The notes: a model not told the origin generated them from the letters alone. A stretch of DNA of 62,994 nt from Moraxellaceae bacterium (GCA_020697295.1 JAJFBF010000007.1:1-62994), one strand, 5' to 3'. Counted from the stretch's first letter, positions 1 to 9,552 are shown. Made by a program: numbers and translations.

Positions 1-804
1 TTCATCACCGGCGGCAGCCGCGGCATCGGCCGCGCCATCGCCCTGCGCGCCGCGCGCGATGGCGCCAACGTGGTCATCGCCGCCAAGTCGGCGGAGCCGC
101 ATCCCAAGCTCGCCGGCACCATCTTCAGCGTGGCGGAGGAAGTGGAGGCCGCCGGCGGCCGCGCCCTGGCCCTGCAGGTGGACGTGCGCGACGAGGAGCA
201 GGTCCGCGCCGCCATGGCGAAGGCCGCCGAACACTTCGGCGGCATCGATTGCCTGGTCAACAACGCCGGCGCCATCAACCTCATGGGCGTCGAGCACACC
301 CCGCTCAAGAAATACGACCTGATCCAGGGCGTGAACCACCGTGCCACCTTCCTCTGCGCCCAGGCTGCCCTGCCCTGGCTCAAGCAGTCGCCCGCCGCCC
401 ATATCCTCAGCCTGTCGCCGCCGGTCAACATGGCGCCGCACTGGCTCAAGCCCTTCGCGCCCTATGCGGTGTCCAAGTACGGCATGACCATCCTCACCCT
501 GGGGATGGCCGAGGAATTCCGCGACTATGGCATCTCCTGCAATGCCCTCTGGCCCGCCACCTACATCGCCACCGCGGCGGTGGAAGTGAACCTGGGCGGT
601 GAAGCGGCCGCTGCCGTCAGCCGCAAGCCGGACATCATGGCCGACGCCGCCCATGCCATCCTGACCTCGGCCCGCGGCGAGCTTACCGGCCAGGCCCTCC
701 TCGACGAGGAAGCGCTTGCGCGGATTGGCGTTACCGACCTCCTGGACTATGCCTGCCAGCCGGAAAACGCCGGCAAGCTGCAGCGCGACTTCTTCCTCGA
801 CTAA
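1..804 (+). CDS. SDR family oxidoreductase (HSDL2-like), 5' truncated
   Basis: NAD(P)-dependent short-chain dehydrogenase/reductase, cut by the left edge and open from base 1. The first codons already read the Rossmann glycine motif TGGSRGIGR, so only a few N-terminal residues are missing. A further cofactor-side motif (VDVRDEEQV), the NNAG motif (LVNNAGAINL) and the YAVSK active site (Tyr and Lys, about residues 157-161) are visible, with the catalytic Ser region at LSLSPP. The long insert after the first helix (SAEPHPKLAGTIFSVAEEVEAAGG) resembles hydroxysteroid dehydrogenase-like protein 2 and its bacterial relatives. Substrate is unknown; a lipid or sterol alcohol/ketone is plausible given the acyl-CoA synthetase that follows in the same direction. 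The stop at 802-804 is followed by an inverted repeat at 825-851. Confidence 0.9.
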   Translation, partial: FITGGSRGIGRAIALRAARDGANVVIAAKSAEPHPKLAGTIFSVAEEVEAAGGRALALQVDVRDEEQVRAAMAKAAEHFGGIDCLVNNAGAINLMGVEHTPLKKYDLIQGVNHRATFLCAQAALPWLKQSPAAHILSLSPPVNMAPHWLKPFAPYAVSKYGMTILTLGMAEEFRDYGISCNALWPATYIATAAVEVNLGGEAAAAVSRKPDIMADAAHAILTSARGELTGQALLDEEALARIGVTDLLDYACQPENAGKLQRDFFLD

Positions 805-824
805 AGCTTCGCCCTGCCCTCCCG

Positions 825-851
825 GGTGCATCCTGTCCGACAGGATGCACC
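825..851. repeat. Perfect 13-bp inverted repeat after the SDR gene
   Basis: Arms GGTGCATCCTGTC and GACAGGATGCACC flank a single C. It could fold as a hairpin downstream of the SDR stop codon, but there is no T-tract, so it is either a non-canonical terminator or a dimeric-regulator site for the next gene. The rest of the 805-1081 gap also holds a shorter inverted repeat (GGGACGG...CCGTCCC, about 995-1013), some 70 bases before the next start codon. Confidence 0.5.
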
Positions 852-1081
852 TGCAAACCGGGCCGGCCTTTAGTCCTGAAATGGCCTGAATTGCCGATTT
901 CTCAAGGCCTTGCCGCAATCTTGCCCGCTCCCTGTCAAGCCCTATTCCGGCTTGAAGTGTGGGCATCGGGCAGGTACTTTAGGCCCTCGATTCGGGGACG
1001 GTACGGCCGTCCCGATATCTCTACGCGCCCATAAGAATTACCGGCCAGCGGACTCGCTTCCGCTCCCGAGGACACCGCAGC

Positions 1082-2917
1082 ATGAGCAAGCAAGACGTCA
1101 TCACCCCCCTCGCATTCGCCCGCAAGTTCGCGGAAATCACGCCCCGTCTGCCCAAGATGGTGCAAGGCCTGCTGCTCGCCTCCAACACCGATCCGACCCG
1201 CAACGTGGGCCTGGGCTGGGCCATCGAGAAAGCCACGCGTGAAAATCCGCATGGTAGCGCCATCCTCTACAAGGACGTGCGCCTGACCTGGACGCAGTTC
1301 AACCAGTGGGCCAACCGCATGGCCCACTACTTCCAGGCCCAGGGCCTGCAGAAGGGCGATGTCGTCGCCGTGTATGTGGAGAACCGCCCCGAGCTGCTCG
1401 CCATCGTCACCGCGCTCGGCAAGATCGGCGTGGTGTCCGCGATGATCAACACCTCGCAGACCGGCAAGGTCCTCACGCACAGCGTGAACCTGGTGAAGCC
1501 CAAGATGGCCATAGTCGGCGAAGAGCTGGTCGACAATTTCAAGGAAGTGCTGGCCGACCTGCACTTCGACCACAAGAACCTGTACTGGCTGGCCGACCAC
1601 GACACCCTGCAGAACCCCGGCCGCGCCCCCGAGGGTTTCCGCAACCTGGCCGAGGACATCAATGGCCAGCCGGTGTACAACCCGGCCTCCACCAGCCAGA
1701 TCTATCCGCACGACGGCCTCTTCTACATCTATACCTCCGGCACCACCGGCCTGCCCAAGGCGGCGATCTTCTCGCACGGTCGCTGGATGAAGGCCTACGG
1801 CGTCTTCGGCTACACCATGCAGCTGGGCAAGACCGACGTCATCTACGCCACCCTGCCTTTCTATCACGCCACCGCCATGGCCGTGTGCTGGGGCTGCGCC
1901 ATCGCCGGCGGCGCCGGCATCGCCATCCGCCGCAAATTCTCCGCGCGTGAGTTCTGGGACGACTGCCGCAAATACCGCGCCACCGCCATCGGCTACGTGG
2001 GCGAGCTTTGCCGCTACCTGAACGAGCTGCCGCCCAAGCCCGATGACCGCGACCACCTGGTGCGCCAGGCCATCGGCAACGGCCTGCGCCCCGGCATCTG
2101 GAAGCCTTTCAAGGACCGCTTCGGTATCGAGCGCGTGCTCGAGCTCTATGCGTCCTCCGAAGGCAACATCGGCTTCTCGAACATCTTCAACTTTGACAAC
2201 ACCGTGGGCTTCTGCCCGCTGCCCTACAAGGTCGTGAAGTACGACAAGGACAACGACCAGCCGGTGCGCGGCAAGAATGGCTTCATGGTCGAGGCCGGCA
2301 AGGGCGAAGCCGGCCTGCTCGTCGGCGAGATCACCGAAAAGACTCCTTTCGACGGCTACACCGATCCGTCCAAGAACGATGCCTGCATCCTCAAGGACGT
2401 GTTCGTGAAGGGCGACCGCTACTTCAACACCGGCGACCTGGTGCGCGACATCGGCTTCCGCCATGCCCAGTTCGTGGACCGCACCGGCGACACTTTCCGC
2501 TGGAAGGGCGAGAACGTCTCCACCACCGAAGTCGAAAACATCATGACGGGTCACCCGACCCTGCAGGATGCGGTCGTCTACGGCGTCGAGATCCCCAACA
2601 CCAACGGCCGCGCCGGCATGTCTGCGATCACGCCGCATGAAGGCCACAGCATGGACGAGCTCGACCTGCCGGGCCTGCTCGCCCTGCTGCGCCGCGAGCT
2701 GCCCGCCTATGCCGTGCCCGTGTTCCTGCGTGAGCGCCGCGCCGTCGAGACCACCGGCACCTTCAAGTACCAGAAGAACACGCTCAAGAAGGAAGGCTTT
2801 GATCCGAAGCAGGTCGCCGGCGAGCCGCTTTACGTGCTGCTGCCTGGCGGCAACGGCTACGAGCCGCTGACCGACGAGATTTATGCCAACATCCAGGCGG
2901 GCAAGTACCGCTTCTGA
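1082..2917 (+). CDS. Long-chain acyl-CoA synthetase, FATP/FadD6 type
   Basis: AMP-forming enzyme of 611 residues that activates fatty acids (in some relatives very-long-chain or sterol side-chain acids) to acyl-CoA. The P-loop-like motif YIYTSGTTGLPKAA lies near residue 215, the YASSEGNIG motif near 355, the NTGDLVRD motif near 445, and the FRWKGENVSTTEVE motif near 470. The overall order and C-terminal KYQK lysine region match the fatty-acid transport protein branch rather than classical FadD, which is encoded separately at 29172-30830. The ATG at 1082 follows a GAGGACACCGCAGC stretch that can serve as ribosome binding site. It is monocistronic, ending in a strong terminator. Confidence 0.9.
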   Translation: MSKQDVITPLAFARKFAEITPRLPKMVQGLLLASNTDPTRNVGLGWAIEKATRENPHGSAILYKDVRLTWTQFNQWANRMAHYFQAQGLQKGDVVAVYVENRPELLAIVTALGKIGVVSAMINTSQTGKVLTHSVNLVKPKMAIVGEELVDNFKEVLADLHFDHKNLYWLADHDTLQNPGRAPEGFRNLAEDINGQPVYNPASTSQIYPHDGLFYIYTSGTTGLPKAAIFSHGRWMKAYGVFGYTMQLGKTDVIYATLPFYHATAMAVCWGCAIAGGAGIAIRRKFSAREFWDDCRKYRATAIGYVGELCRYLNELPPKPDDRDHLVRQAIGNGLRPGIWKPFKDRFGIERVLELYASSEGNIGFSNIFNFDNTVGFCPLPYKVVKYDKDNDQPVRGKNGFMVEAGKGEAGLLVGEITEKTPFDGYTDPSKNDACILKDVFVKGDRYFNTGDLVRDIGFRHAQFVDRTGDTFRWKGENVSTTEVENIMTGHPTLQDAVVYGVEIPNTNGRAGMSAITPHEGHSMDELDLPGLLALLRRELPAYAVPVFLRERRAVETTGTFKYQKNTLKKEGFDPKQVAGEPLYVLLPGGNGYEPLTDEIYANIQAGKYRF

Positions 2918-2934
2918 TGGCGTCATGCAGCAGT

Positions 2935-2967
2935 AAAAAAACGCCGGCAATTGCCGGCGTTTTTTTA
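2935..2967. terminator. Bidirectional intrinsic terminator
   Basis: Stem ACGCCGGCAA/TTGCCGGCGT flanked by an A-run on the left and a T-run on the right, so it can stop transcription from both the acyl-CoA synthetase gene and the convergent exbD operon. Confidence 0.9.
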
Positions 2968-3032
2968 TGGGCACTTCCCCTGCATCACCCCTGGGTCGGG
3001 CTATTGATAGCCTGCAGCGCGGGACTCACTGC

Positions 3033-3442
<410 letters not shown>

Positions 3443-3446
<4 letters not shown>

Positions 3447-4177
3447 TTTTCCCCGAGTGCAGGCTGCGGCCGCGCGCTTTCATCCTCGGGAGCGGTGAGG
3501 CGCGCACCAGTGACAAAGCAGGCGTGCAGATCATGGGCAAAGCGGTTGAGCCGGGCCAGCACCGCCTTGTTGCCGCGCAACAGCGCGTTATAGGCGAGCA
3601 CAGCGGGAATCGCGACGATGAGGCCGAAGGCCGTCATTACCAGGGCCTCGCCTACCGGACCGGCGACCTTGTCGAGGGTGGCGGCGTCAGTGCTCGCGGC
3701 CAGCGCCAGCAGGGCGTGGTAAATCCCCCACACGGTGCCCAGCAAGCCCACGAAAGGCGCGGTGGAACCAATCGAGGCCAGCACCGCGAGCCCCGACTGC
3801 ATGTGCTGGCCGGCCTCATCGATGCTGCGGCGCAGATTGCTGGTCAGCCAGTCGCCGAGGGTGAGCGTGCCCTGCAGACTCTGCCGCTGGTCGACATGAT
3901 GCCGCACCGCGTTTTGCCCTGCCTCGGCCAGCGCGCGGAACGGATTGCCGGACGCCGTGCCCTCCAGCAGGGCAATGCCCTCGTGAACACCGGCCGCCCG
4001 CCAGAACTCGCGTTCCGCCTGCGCCGCCAGGCGCCGCAATTGCAGCAGGCGCATGAACTTGACCCCCATGACCCACCAGCTTGCGACCGACATGAGCAGC
4101 AAGGTCAGGATGACACCCCGCCCCAGGAGGTCGGTCTGCATCCAGAGGCCCAGCAGGCCGTGCGCGGATTCTTGCAT
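3443..4177 (-). CDS. exbB: MotA/TolQ/ExbB proton channel protein
   Basis: 244-residue inner-membrane channel component that with ExbD energises TonB. One membrane helix lies near residues 18-40 (GVILTLLLMSVASWWVMGV), followed by a cytoplasmic domain and two more helices in the MotA/ExbB domain: SGLAVLASIGSTAPFVGLLGTVWGI (about 130-155) and VGEALVMTAFGLIVAIPAVLAYN (about 177-200). The GSTAPFVGLLGTVWG signature is diagnostic for the family. It starts two bases after the tonB stop and overlaps exbD, so the three genes form a tight operon. Confidence 0.92.
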
Positions 4178-4179
4178 AT

Positions 4180-4878
4180 TCAGTTCTCCAGACGGAATTC
4201 GAGAGTCTTGTCGAGCACGCCTTCCACCGCCTCGCCTCCACGACGGGCCGGTTGCAGGCGCCAGCGCAGCGCCGTCTCGCGGGCAGCGCGGTCGAGGCGC
4301 GGAAAGCCACTGGAGCGAATCACCCGTACTGCGGCGACGCGGCCATCGGCCCGCACCACCAGTTGCAGGGTGACACGGCCCTGTTCGCGATCCCAGCGCG
4401 ATCCCGGGGGATACGTCGGCTCGGCGGCGCCCGGCCCCAGGCGGGGAGGAATGATGACCGGCTCCCCGCCCCCGCCGACCGCAGTGCCCGCCGTGGTGGC
4501 GGTGGAGACGGCGGTTGTCGCGGAGGACACCGGGGCGTCGCCGCCAGCCGGCGCAGACGCAGTTGCAGGGGCCGGCACCGGGGCGGTCGCCGGTAACGCA
4601 GCAGGGGCAGAGGCCACGGGTGGCGCCGCGGGCTCCCTTGCCGGAGCCTGCGTCGACCGGACGGGGCCCTTGGCCGCCATTCCTGTGGCAGGCGGCGAAG
4701 CCCGCGCGGCCGCCGCAGGCTCACCCGCGCCCGCCAGCACTTCCACCTCCAGCACCCGGGGGCCGGGCACGCCGGGCGCGGCCGGCATTCGCCAGGAAAG
4801 CGCCAGCACCACGGCATGCGCCGCCACGACCACGAGCAGTGGACGCCAGTAGCGGAGGGGGGGAATGGCAGGCGTCAT
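4180..4878 (-). CDS. tonB: Energy transducer TonB family protein
   Basis: 232-residue periplasm-spanning protein. It carries an uncleaved N-terminal membrane anchor (WRPLLVVVAAHAVVLALSW, about residues 11-29), a long Ala/Pro/Thr-rich linker (about 35-145) and a C-terminal TonB domain containing YPPGSRWDREQGRVTLQLVV and the VRVIRSSGFPRLDRAA motif typical of TonB_C. It transmits proton-motive energy to outer-membrane receptors for iron or vitamin complexes. No TonB-dependent receptor lies in this window. The gene begins the tonB-exbB-exbD unit; a ferritin-like gene sits 116 bases upstream in the same direction. Confidence 0.88.
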   Translation of the reverse strand: MTPAIPPLRYWRPLLVVVAAHAVVLALSWRMPAAPGVPGPRVLEVEVLAGAGEPAAAARASPPATGMAAKGPVRSTQAPAREPAAPPVASAPAALPATAPVPAPATASAPAGGDAPVSSATTAVSTATTAGTAVGGGGEPVIIPPRLGPGAAEPTYPPGSRWDREQGRVTLQLVVRADGRVAAVRVIRSSGFPRLDRAARETALRWRLQPARRGGEAVEGVLDKTLEFRLEN

Positions 4879-4994
4879 CGGGACTCACAAGAGGTCGCCG
4901 CCAGGGCGAACACGGCTGGAGGCCGATGATAAGAGGGCCGGAAGGCTTCGGCCAGCGCCGCACTGCTCGTTCGACCTGGCACAGGGGAACGCGG

Positions 4995-5324
4995 CTAGAG
5001 AGGGTCCTTGCCCGGCACCTGCTCCGCCGCCGCCTCGATTTCGGTGATATCCCCCGAGGTGAACAGATAGGTTCGCATGTGCTCGTTGAAAACGGGATTG
5101 CTACGCCGCAGGTATTCGAGCGCCATCATGGCGTGCTCGATTTCCTCATTGCGGTTGTGCAGCAGGATGCGGCGCAATTGCGGATCGCCGGTGGCCTCGG
5201 CGCGCTGGTTGTACCAGTCGACGGCCTCCAGTTCCTCCTGCAGGGACTTCACGGCGCGCGAGAAATCCAGCGCTGCCTCGCTCATCTTCGCGTAACTCTC
5301 GTGCCATTCCGCGCTCGTGGCCAT
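4995..5324 (-). CDS. Encapsulin-associated ferritin-like protein (EncFtn family), orphan
   Basis: A 109-residue two-helix protein closely matching the encapsulated ferritin family, whose decamers oxidise Fe(II) inside encapsulin nanocompartments. The helix-1 motif EELEAVDWYNQR (about residues 30-41) and helix-2 motif HNRNEEIEHAMM (56-67) hold the ferroxidase ligands expected from the Rhodospirillum rubrum protein (Glu31, Glu61, His64 here, plus Glu33 and Trp37 at the entry site). The third block YLFTSGDIT is also conserved. The start at 5324 is chosen because GGGGAGGG lies about 9 bases upstream and homology begins just after it; the same frame stays open upstream to about 5612. The C terminus ends only about 20 residues after YLFTS and lacks the usual encapsulin targeting peptide, and no encapsulin gene is visible. 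It precedes tonB-exbB-exbD. Confidence 0.85.
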   Translation of the reverse strand: MATSAEWHESYAKMSEAALDFSRAVKSLQEELEAVDWYNQRAEATGDPQLRRILLHNRNEEIEHAMMALEYLRRSNPVFNEHMRTYLFTSGDITEIEAAAEQVPGKDPL

Positions 5325-5532
5325 GCCTGCGCCCTCCCCGGCTCCAGCCCCAGAGCATAGAAGAAGCGCCCGCAATTTCATGTTCAGGCTTTGGAGCAAT
5401 TCGGCAATTCGGCGAGATGGCAAGGCGGCCGCCAGGGTGAGCCTGGTCGCCCGGCGATAGCACAAGTCCTGCGCTCGCAAAAAGAGGTGACCGAAGCCGA
5501 CCCAAGACGCCCGCCACGCAAAACCGGTGCGG

Positions 5533-6018
5533 TTAAAAGTTAAAATGCTGCAGCCACTCCGGCTCCGGCCCCTCCAGGCGGGCGATGCGAGCCGTGACAC
5601 GGCCAGCGTCAATGCGCAACTCGCCAGCCGTCACCGGCAGGCTGAAGCGGCGCCGGCCGGCGCTGCCCGGATTGACGTGAAGGATGCCATCGAGCTCGCG
5701 CACCAGGGGCCGATGCGAATGCCCCGTCACCAGCACCCGCACCTCGTCCGCCAACGGCGGGCATTGCGCGTAGTCGTGGAACAGGCACAGGGATACCTCG
5801 CCCAGGCGCAGGCAGGCAAACTCCGGAAGCGCCAGGGCCCAGGCGGCCTGGTCATTGTTGCCGCGCACGGCCGTCAGGGGCGCCAGCGCCGAAAGGGCCT
5901 CGAGGATCGCGGGATCACCGATGTCGCCGGCATGCAGGATATGGTCGCAGCCGGCCAGAAAATCCAGTGCCTGCGGACGCAGCAGGCCGTGGGTGTCCGA
6001 GATCAGTCCGATACGCAT
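5533..6018 (-). CDS. YfcE/MJ0936-type metallophosphoesterase
   Basis: 161-residue calcineurin-like phosphodiesterase. Metal-binding motifs are in order: GLISDTHG (residues 4-11), AGDIGD (about 33-38), VRGNND (about 57-62) and VTGHSHRP (about 104-111). Such proteins hydrolyse simple phosphodiesters in vitro; physiological substrates are mostly unknown. The start at 6018 is preferred over upstream in-frame codons because MRIGLISDTH begins the domain and GGAG lies about 8 bases before it. It points toward the EncFtn gene, with a 208-base gap that contains no clear gene. Confidence 0.88.
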   Translation of the reverse strand: MRIGLISDTHGLLRPQALDFLAGCDHILHAGDIGDPAILEALSALAPLTAVRGNNDQAAWALALPEFACLRLGEVSLCLFHDYAQCPPLADEVRVLVTGHSHRPLVRELDGILHVNPGSAGRRRFSLPVTAGELRIDAGRVTARIARLEGPEPEWLQHFNF

Positions 6019-6145
6019 CGATCGCTCCTGTCCAGGATGGCGGGCCGGCGTTTGTCCCGCGGGGGGAACAGTGCAATGCCCGACCCCGGGTTTTTCTTTG
6101 CCCGGGCTTGCGCGAGACTGCGGGCATACCGAAGGAGGCTTCGCC

Positions 6146-7018
6146 ATGACCATCCCCGACCATCAGTCTACTGCACCCGGCAGCCGCCGCCTGACGCGCG
6201 TGGTCCGCGGCACCCCGGCCAGCGACGGCGCCGGCGTGAAGCTGAACCGTGTCATCGGCACGCAGCAGGTGCCGGACATCGATCCCTTCCTCATGCTCGA
6301 CGAGTTCCGCTCGGACAACGCCAACGACTACATCGCCGGCTTTCCCGATCATCCGCATCGCGGCTTCGAGACCGTGACGTACATGCTCGCCGGGCGCATG
6401 CGCCACGCCGACAACCACGGCCACAGCGGCCTCATGGAGGCGGGCTCGGTGCAGTGGATGACGGCCGGCCGCGGCATCATCCATTCCGAGATGCCGGAAC
6501 AGGAAAACGGCCTCATGGCCGGCTTCCAGCTGTGGATCAACCTGCCGGCCCGGCTCAAGATGTCGGCGCCGCGCTACCAGGAGTTCCCGGCCACGGCGAT
6601 GCCGCTGGTGACGCCCGCGCCCGGAGTCACGGTCAAGCTGATCGCGGGCGAGCTCGAGGGCCGGACCGGACCGGTCAGCGGCATCGCCACGCAACCGCTT
6701 TACTGGGATATCAGCCTGGCGGCCGGCACGGACTGGCGCGCGCCAGTGCCGGCCACGCACCAGGCCTTCATTTATGTGTTTGAGGGCGGCGTGCGCGCAG
6801 GTCCAGCGGATTCGCGGCATGACCTGCAGCAGGGACAGATGGCCGTGCTTGGCCAGGGGGACCACCTGGAGCTTCAGGGTGGCAACGAAGGCGCGCGCCT
6901 GCTGCTGATCGCCGGCCTGCCCCTGGGCGAGCCGGTGGCGCGCTACGGCCCTTTCGTGATGAACACCCAACAGGAAATCCACCAGGCCTTCACCGATTAC
7001 CAGAACGGACGCTTCTGA
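6146..7018 (+). CDS. Pirin family protein
   Basis: 290-residue bicupin protein. The N-terminal cupin carries the pirin metal ligands in FPDHPHRGFETVTYML (about residues 66-81) and in the GRGIIHSEMP block (about 108-117), where two His and a Glu bind iron. Bacterial pirins are quercetinase-like or act as redox-linked regulators of metabolism, so the exact role here cannot be fixed. The start at 6146 is set by GAAGGAGG about 7 bases upstream. It is divergent from the yfcE-like gene, with a 127-base promoter region between them, and monocistronic. Confidence 0.92.
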   Translation: MTIPDHQSTAPGSRRLTRVVRGTPASDGAGVKLNRVIGTQQVPDIDPFLMLDEFRSDNANDYIAGFPDHPHRGFETVTYMLAGRMRHADNHGHSGLMEAGSVQWMTAGRGIIHSEMPEQENGLMAGFQLWINLPARLKMSAPRYQEFPATAMPLVTPAPGVTVKLIAGELEGRTGPVSGIATQPLYWDISLAAGTDWRAPVPATHQAFIYVFEGGVRAGPADSRHDLQQGQMAVLGQGDHLELQGGNEGARLLLIAGLPLGEPVARYGPFVMNTQQEIHQAFTDYQNGRF

Positions 7019-7112
7019 GCGCCCGGATGGCCGGCAGGCACAGAAAGTGGTGACGCCTGCCGGCCAGGAAAGCCGCGCCTCCCTCCCCTGACGGCGCGGG
7101 GACAGGCGAGCT

Positions 7113-7568
7113 TCAGGGCGCCGCCGCGCCCAGCCCGGCCATGTCGACCAGCACGCCGGGCGCCCCCGCCATCAGGCGCTCGCGCAGCCAGTCGGGGACC
7201 GGTGCCTTCTCGTGCTGGGCCACGCTCACCATCACATAGACAATCTCCGTGACGGCGATTTCCCGGCCGGAAGGGTAATCGCTGATCAGCACGCGCATGG
7301 CATACGAGGTCGTGCCCACGCGCAGCGTCTCGACCGCCAGCGCCAGCACCTCGTCGAAGCGCGCCGGCGACGTCCAGTCCGTGGCCATGCGCACGACCTG
7401 GTTGTCCAGGCCACTCTCGAGAAGCGACTGGTAGCTGCCCAACAAGGCGCGGAAATATTCTGTCAGCGCGACGTCAACGTAATCACCATAGCGCGCATTG
7501 AACACCACCTGCTGGGCGTCGCATTCACCGTAACGCACCCGCAGCAGCAGCCGGAAGGGCTGATTCAT
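7113..7568 (-). CDS. Hotdog-fold acyl-CoA thioesterase
   Basis: 151-residue 4HBT-type thioesterase that would hydrolyse an acyl-CoA. The N-terminal motif RVRYGECDAQQVVFNARYGDY contains the Asp of the 4-hydroxybenzoyl-CoA thioesterase active site and the following helix; the strand GTTSYAMRVLI is typical of the central hotdog sheet. The ATG at 7568 follows GGAGAGAGACC; the 17 codons upstream are not conserved-looking. It stands alone, convergent with the pirin gene. Substrate is not deducible. Confidence 0.85.
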   Translation of the reverse strand: MNQPFRLLLRVRYGECDAQQVVFNARYGDYVDVALTEYFRALLGSYQSLLESGLDNQVVRMATDWTSPARFDEVLALAVETLRVGTTSYAMRVLISDYPSGREIAVTEIVYVMVSVAQHEKAPVPDWLRERLMAGAPGVLVDMAGLGAAAP

Positions 7569-7666
7569 CGGTCTCTCTCCAGCGGATTGGCACTCATCGA
7601 GCCGGCAGGCGTCGAGCAAGAAGGGGATGACTAAATTGCGGACTCAGGGCATGACCGCCCCCTCGA

Positions 7667-8908
7667 TTACCCCACCAGCCAGGGCAGCCAGAGCGCGGCG
7701 ATGATAAGGGCAAGCCCGGCGATCACGCGCGAGGCATAGGCCCAGCCACCGGTAATCGCCGCCATCACGCACTTGGACACGGTGTTGGTCGTGATGGCCG
7801 CCAGCACCGGCAGGACGACGGCATCGGGCGCGACCTTCCCGGCGGCAACCAGCACGGCCCCGGAGGCTGCCGCGGCATGAACATCGGCAAAGCCGCTCAT
7901 GGCGGTGGACAACAGCACGCCGGGATTGCCCATCCAGTGGAAGAACAGGGCCGAGAACAGCTGCACCAGGGCAATGACCAGGGCCGCGCCCACGGCCATG
8001 CGCCAGTCGAAGATATGCCGGTTGAGCGGGTCCGGCTCGGCGCGGACATGATCGGACAGGGAAAAGTGCGCGGCATAGGCGCAGGCGGTGAGGAAGGCGC
8101 CAAGCAGCGGCAGCGCCAGCGCCGGCAGGATGCGGATATCGATGGCCGCCAGCACGACGGCCATGAGCAGCATGGTGGTGGCGCTGGAGAGCGTGGCCGC
8201 CGCCACCGCTGGCTTCAGGGTGGCCGGCTCGCGGCGGGAGCGCTCGCCCATGCTGGCCACGGTGGCGGTGCTGGAGGCGAAGCCGGAGATGAAGCCGGCC
8301 AGGGGCAGGCCGAAGCGCGGCCCGGCCAGGCGGATGGCCAGGTGGCCAAGGGCGCCGATACTCATCATGAGCACGCACAGCATCCACACGGTGCGCAGGT
8401 TGATGGCCTCGTAGGGGCCGATATAGGCGTCCGGCACCAGCGGCAGGATCACCAGCGCGGCGCTGGCCAGCACCAGTCCGTCGCGGACCTCGGTCTCGGT
8501 GAGCTGGGCGCGCACGAAATGGTGCAGGCCCTCGCGATAGGCCAACAGCAGCGCCAGCACCACGCCCACCGCCACGGCCATGGCCGGGCTGCGATGGCAA
8601 AAGGCGCCCAGCAGCAGCACCAGCAGCAGGGCGACCTCGGTAGTCAGGCCGGGGTCCTGGGTGCTGGCCCGGTAATAGGCGATGGCGAGCAGGGCCGAGA
8701 GGCCGACCGCCACCGCCGCCAGCAGGGGCACGCCGCCCAGCGCGAGGGAGGCCCAGCCCAGCACGGCGGTGATGGCGAAGGTGCGCAGGCCGGCGGGCTC
8801 ATGCGCGTCGGCACTGCGCAGCTTCTTGCGCTCGCGCTCGATGCCAACCAGCAGGCCGATGCCGAGGGCGGCGCCCAGGGCGATGACATCAGGAGGGAGT
8901 TCGGTCAT
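7667..8908 (-). CDS. MgtC/SapB family membrane protein with DUF4010 domain
   Basis: 413-residue polytopic inner-membrane protein. The N-terminal part (about residues 10-140) has the MgtC-like signature LGAALGIGLLVGIERERKK, then three to four helices; the C-terminal DUF4010 part (about 170-400) has repeated hydrophobic segments such as AGFISGFASSTATVASM and LSTAMSGFADVHAAAASGAVL. Transport substrate is unknown. It lies next to a universal stress protein gene in the same direction (51-base gap) and may be co-transcribed with it from the Anr-type promoter near 9559. Confidence 0.88.
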   Translation of the reverse strand: MTELPPDVIALGAALGIGLLVGIERERKKLRSADAHEPAGLRTFAITAVLGWASLALGGVPLLAAVAVGLSALLAIAYYRASTQDPGLTTEVALLLVLLLGAFCHRSPAMAVAVGVVLALLLAYREGLHHFVRAQLTETEVRDGLVLASAALVILPLVPDAYIGPYEAINLRTVWMLCVLMMSIGALGHLAIRLAGPRFGLPLAGFISGFASSTATVASMGERSRREPATLKPAVAAATLSSATTMLLMAVVLAAIDIRILPALALPLLGAFLTACAYAAHFSLSDHVRAEPDPLNRHIFDWRMAVGAALVIALVQLFSALFFHWMGNPGVLLSTAMSGFADVHAAAASGAVLVAAGKVAPDAVVLPVLAAITTNTVSKCVMAAITGGWAYASRVIAGLALIIAALWLPWLVG

Positions 8909-8959
8909 AAGTTTCCAGTCCGGCGTGTTCCCGGGGCCCCCGGGAACGGCGGCAGCCCG

Positions 8960-9490
8960 TCAATGACCGATTCTCTCATCCTCAGGCCACTGGCCATAGA
9001 TTTCCGAGGGGCTCACGCAGCTGATGGCGGAGGGGCTGTCGCCGCGCACCAGCAGCACCGGGCAGGGCGACTCGCGCACCACACGCTCGGCCACGCTGCC
9101 CAGCAGGAAGCGCTTGAAACCGTGACGGCCGTGGGTGCCCATGACAATGAGGTCGGCGCGGGCACTCCGGGCCTCGTCGAGGATGGTGCGGGCGATATTG
9201 TGCTCGCTGCCCTCGGTCAGGTCGATGAGCAGGGTGTCGGCCTTGATCTCGCGGGCCGCCAGCTGGCGCGCGGCCTGCTCCAGGATCACGCGGCTTTTCT
9301 CTACGGCGGCGAAGCCGGCCTGGCCAGCATCGGCCTGCTCGCCCTTGGCCACCCGCACGGGCAGGACCTGGCAATCGGCCACCGCGAGGATGATGAGGTG
9401 CGCGCCCTCCTCGGCCATGCGGATCGCCTCCCGCAGGGCCAGCTCCGCGCAGCCGGTTCCGTCATAGGCCACCAGCACTCTGCTGTACAT
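8960..9490 (-). CDS. Universal stress protein (UspA family)
   Basis: 176-residue cytoplasmic USP domain protein. The N terminus [20 protein letters not shown] and the ATP-binding signature [15 protein letters not shown] (G-2x-G-9x-G-S/T, about residues 125-139) are intact. The start at 9490 is chosen because MYSRVLV is the family N terminus. An Anr/FNR box at 9553-9566 and a TAAGCT -10 element at 9525-9530 are spaced as in a class II FNR promoter, so expression under low oxygen is likely. A short hydrophilic tail follows the USP domain. Confidence 0.93.
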   Translation of the reverse strand: MYSRVLVAYDGTGCAELALREAIRMAEEGAHLIILAVADCQVLPVRVAKGEQADAGQAGFAAVEKSRVILEQAARQLAAREIKADTLLIDLTEGSEHNIARTILDEARSARADLIVMGTHGRHGFKRFLLGSVAERVVRESPCPVLLVRGDSPSAISCVSPSEIYGQWPEDERIGH

Positions 9491-9552
9491 ACGCCACCTC
9501 GGCATGCTGACACTCGATGCAGGGAGCTTAGAAAATCTCCGCCCCCCGGGTG

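Noticed and set aside
935-2974. 679-codon open frame on the minus strand over the acyl-CoA synthetase gene
   Set aside because: Antisense shadow of a high-GC gene. Its protein has no recognisable domain and runs through the terminator at 2935-2967, whereas the plus-strand gene has clear motifs.
5325-5612. Upstream extension of the EncFtn frame, including a possible MKLRALLLCSG signal sequence
   Set aside because: No good ribosome binding site there, EncFtn is a cytosolic family, and homology starts at ATG 5324, which has GGGGAGGG upstream. The lipobox-like LLLCS is not canonical.
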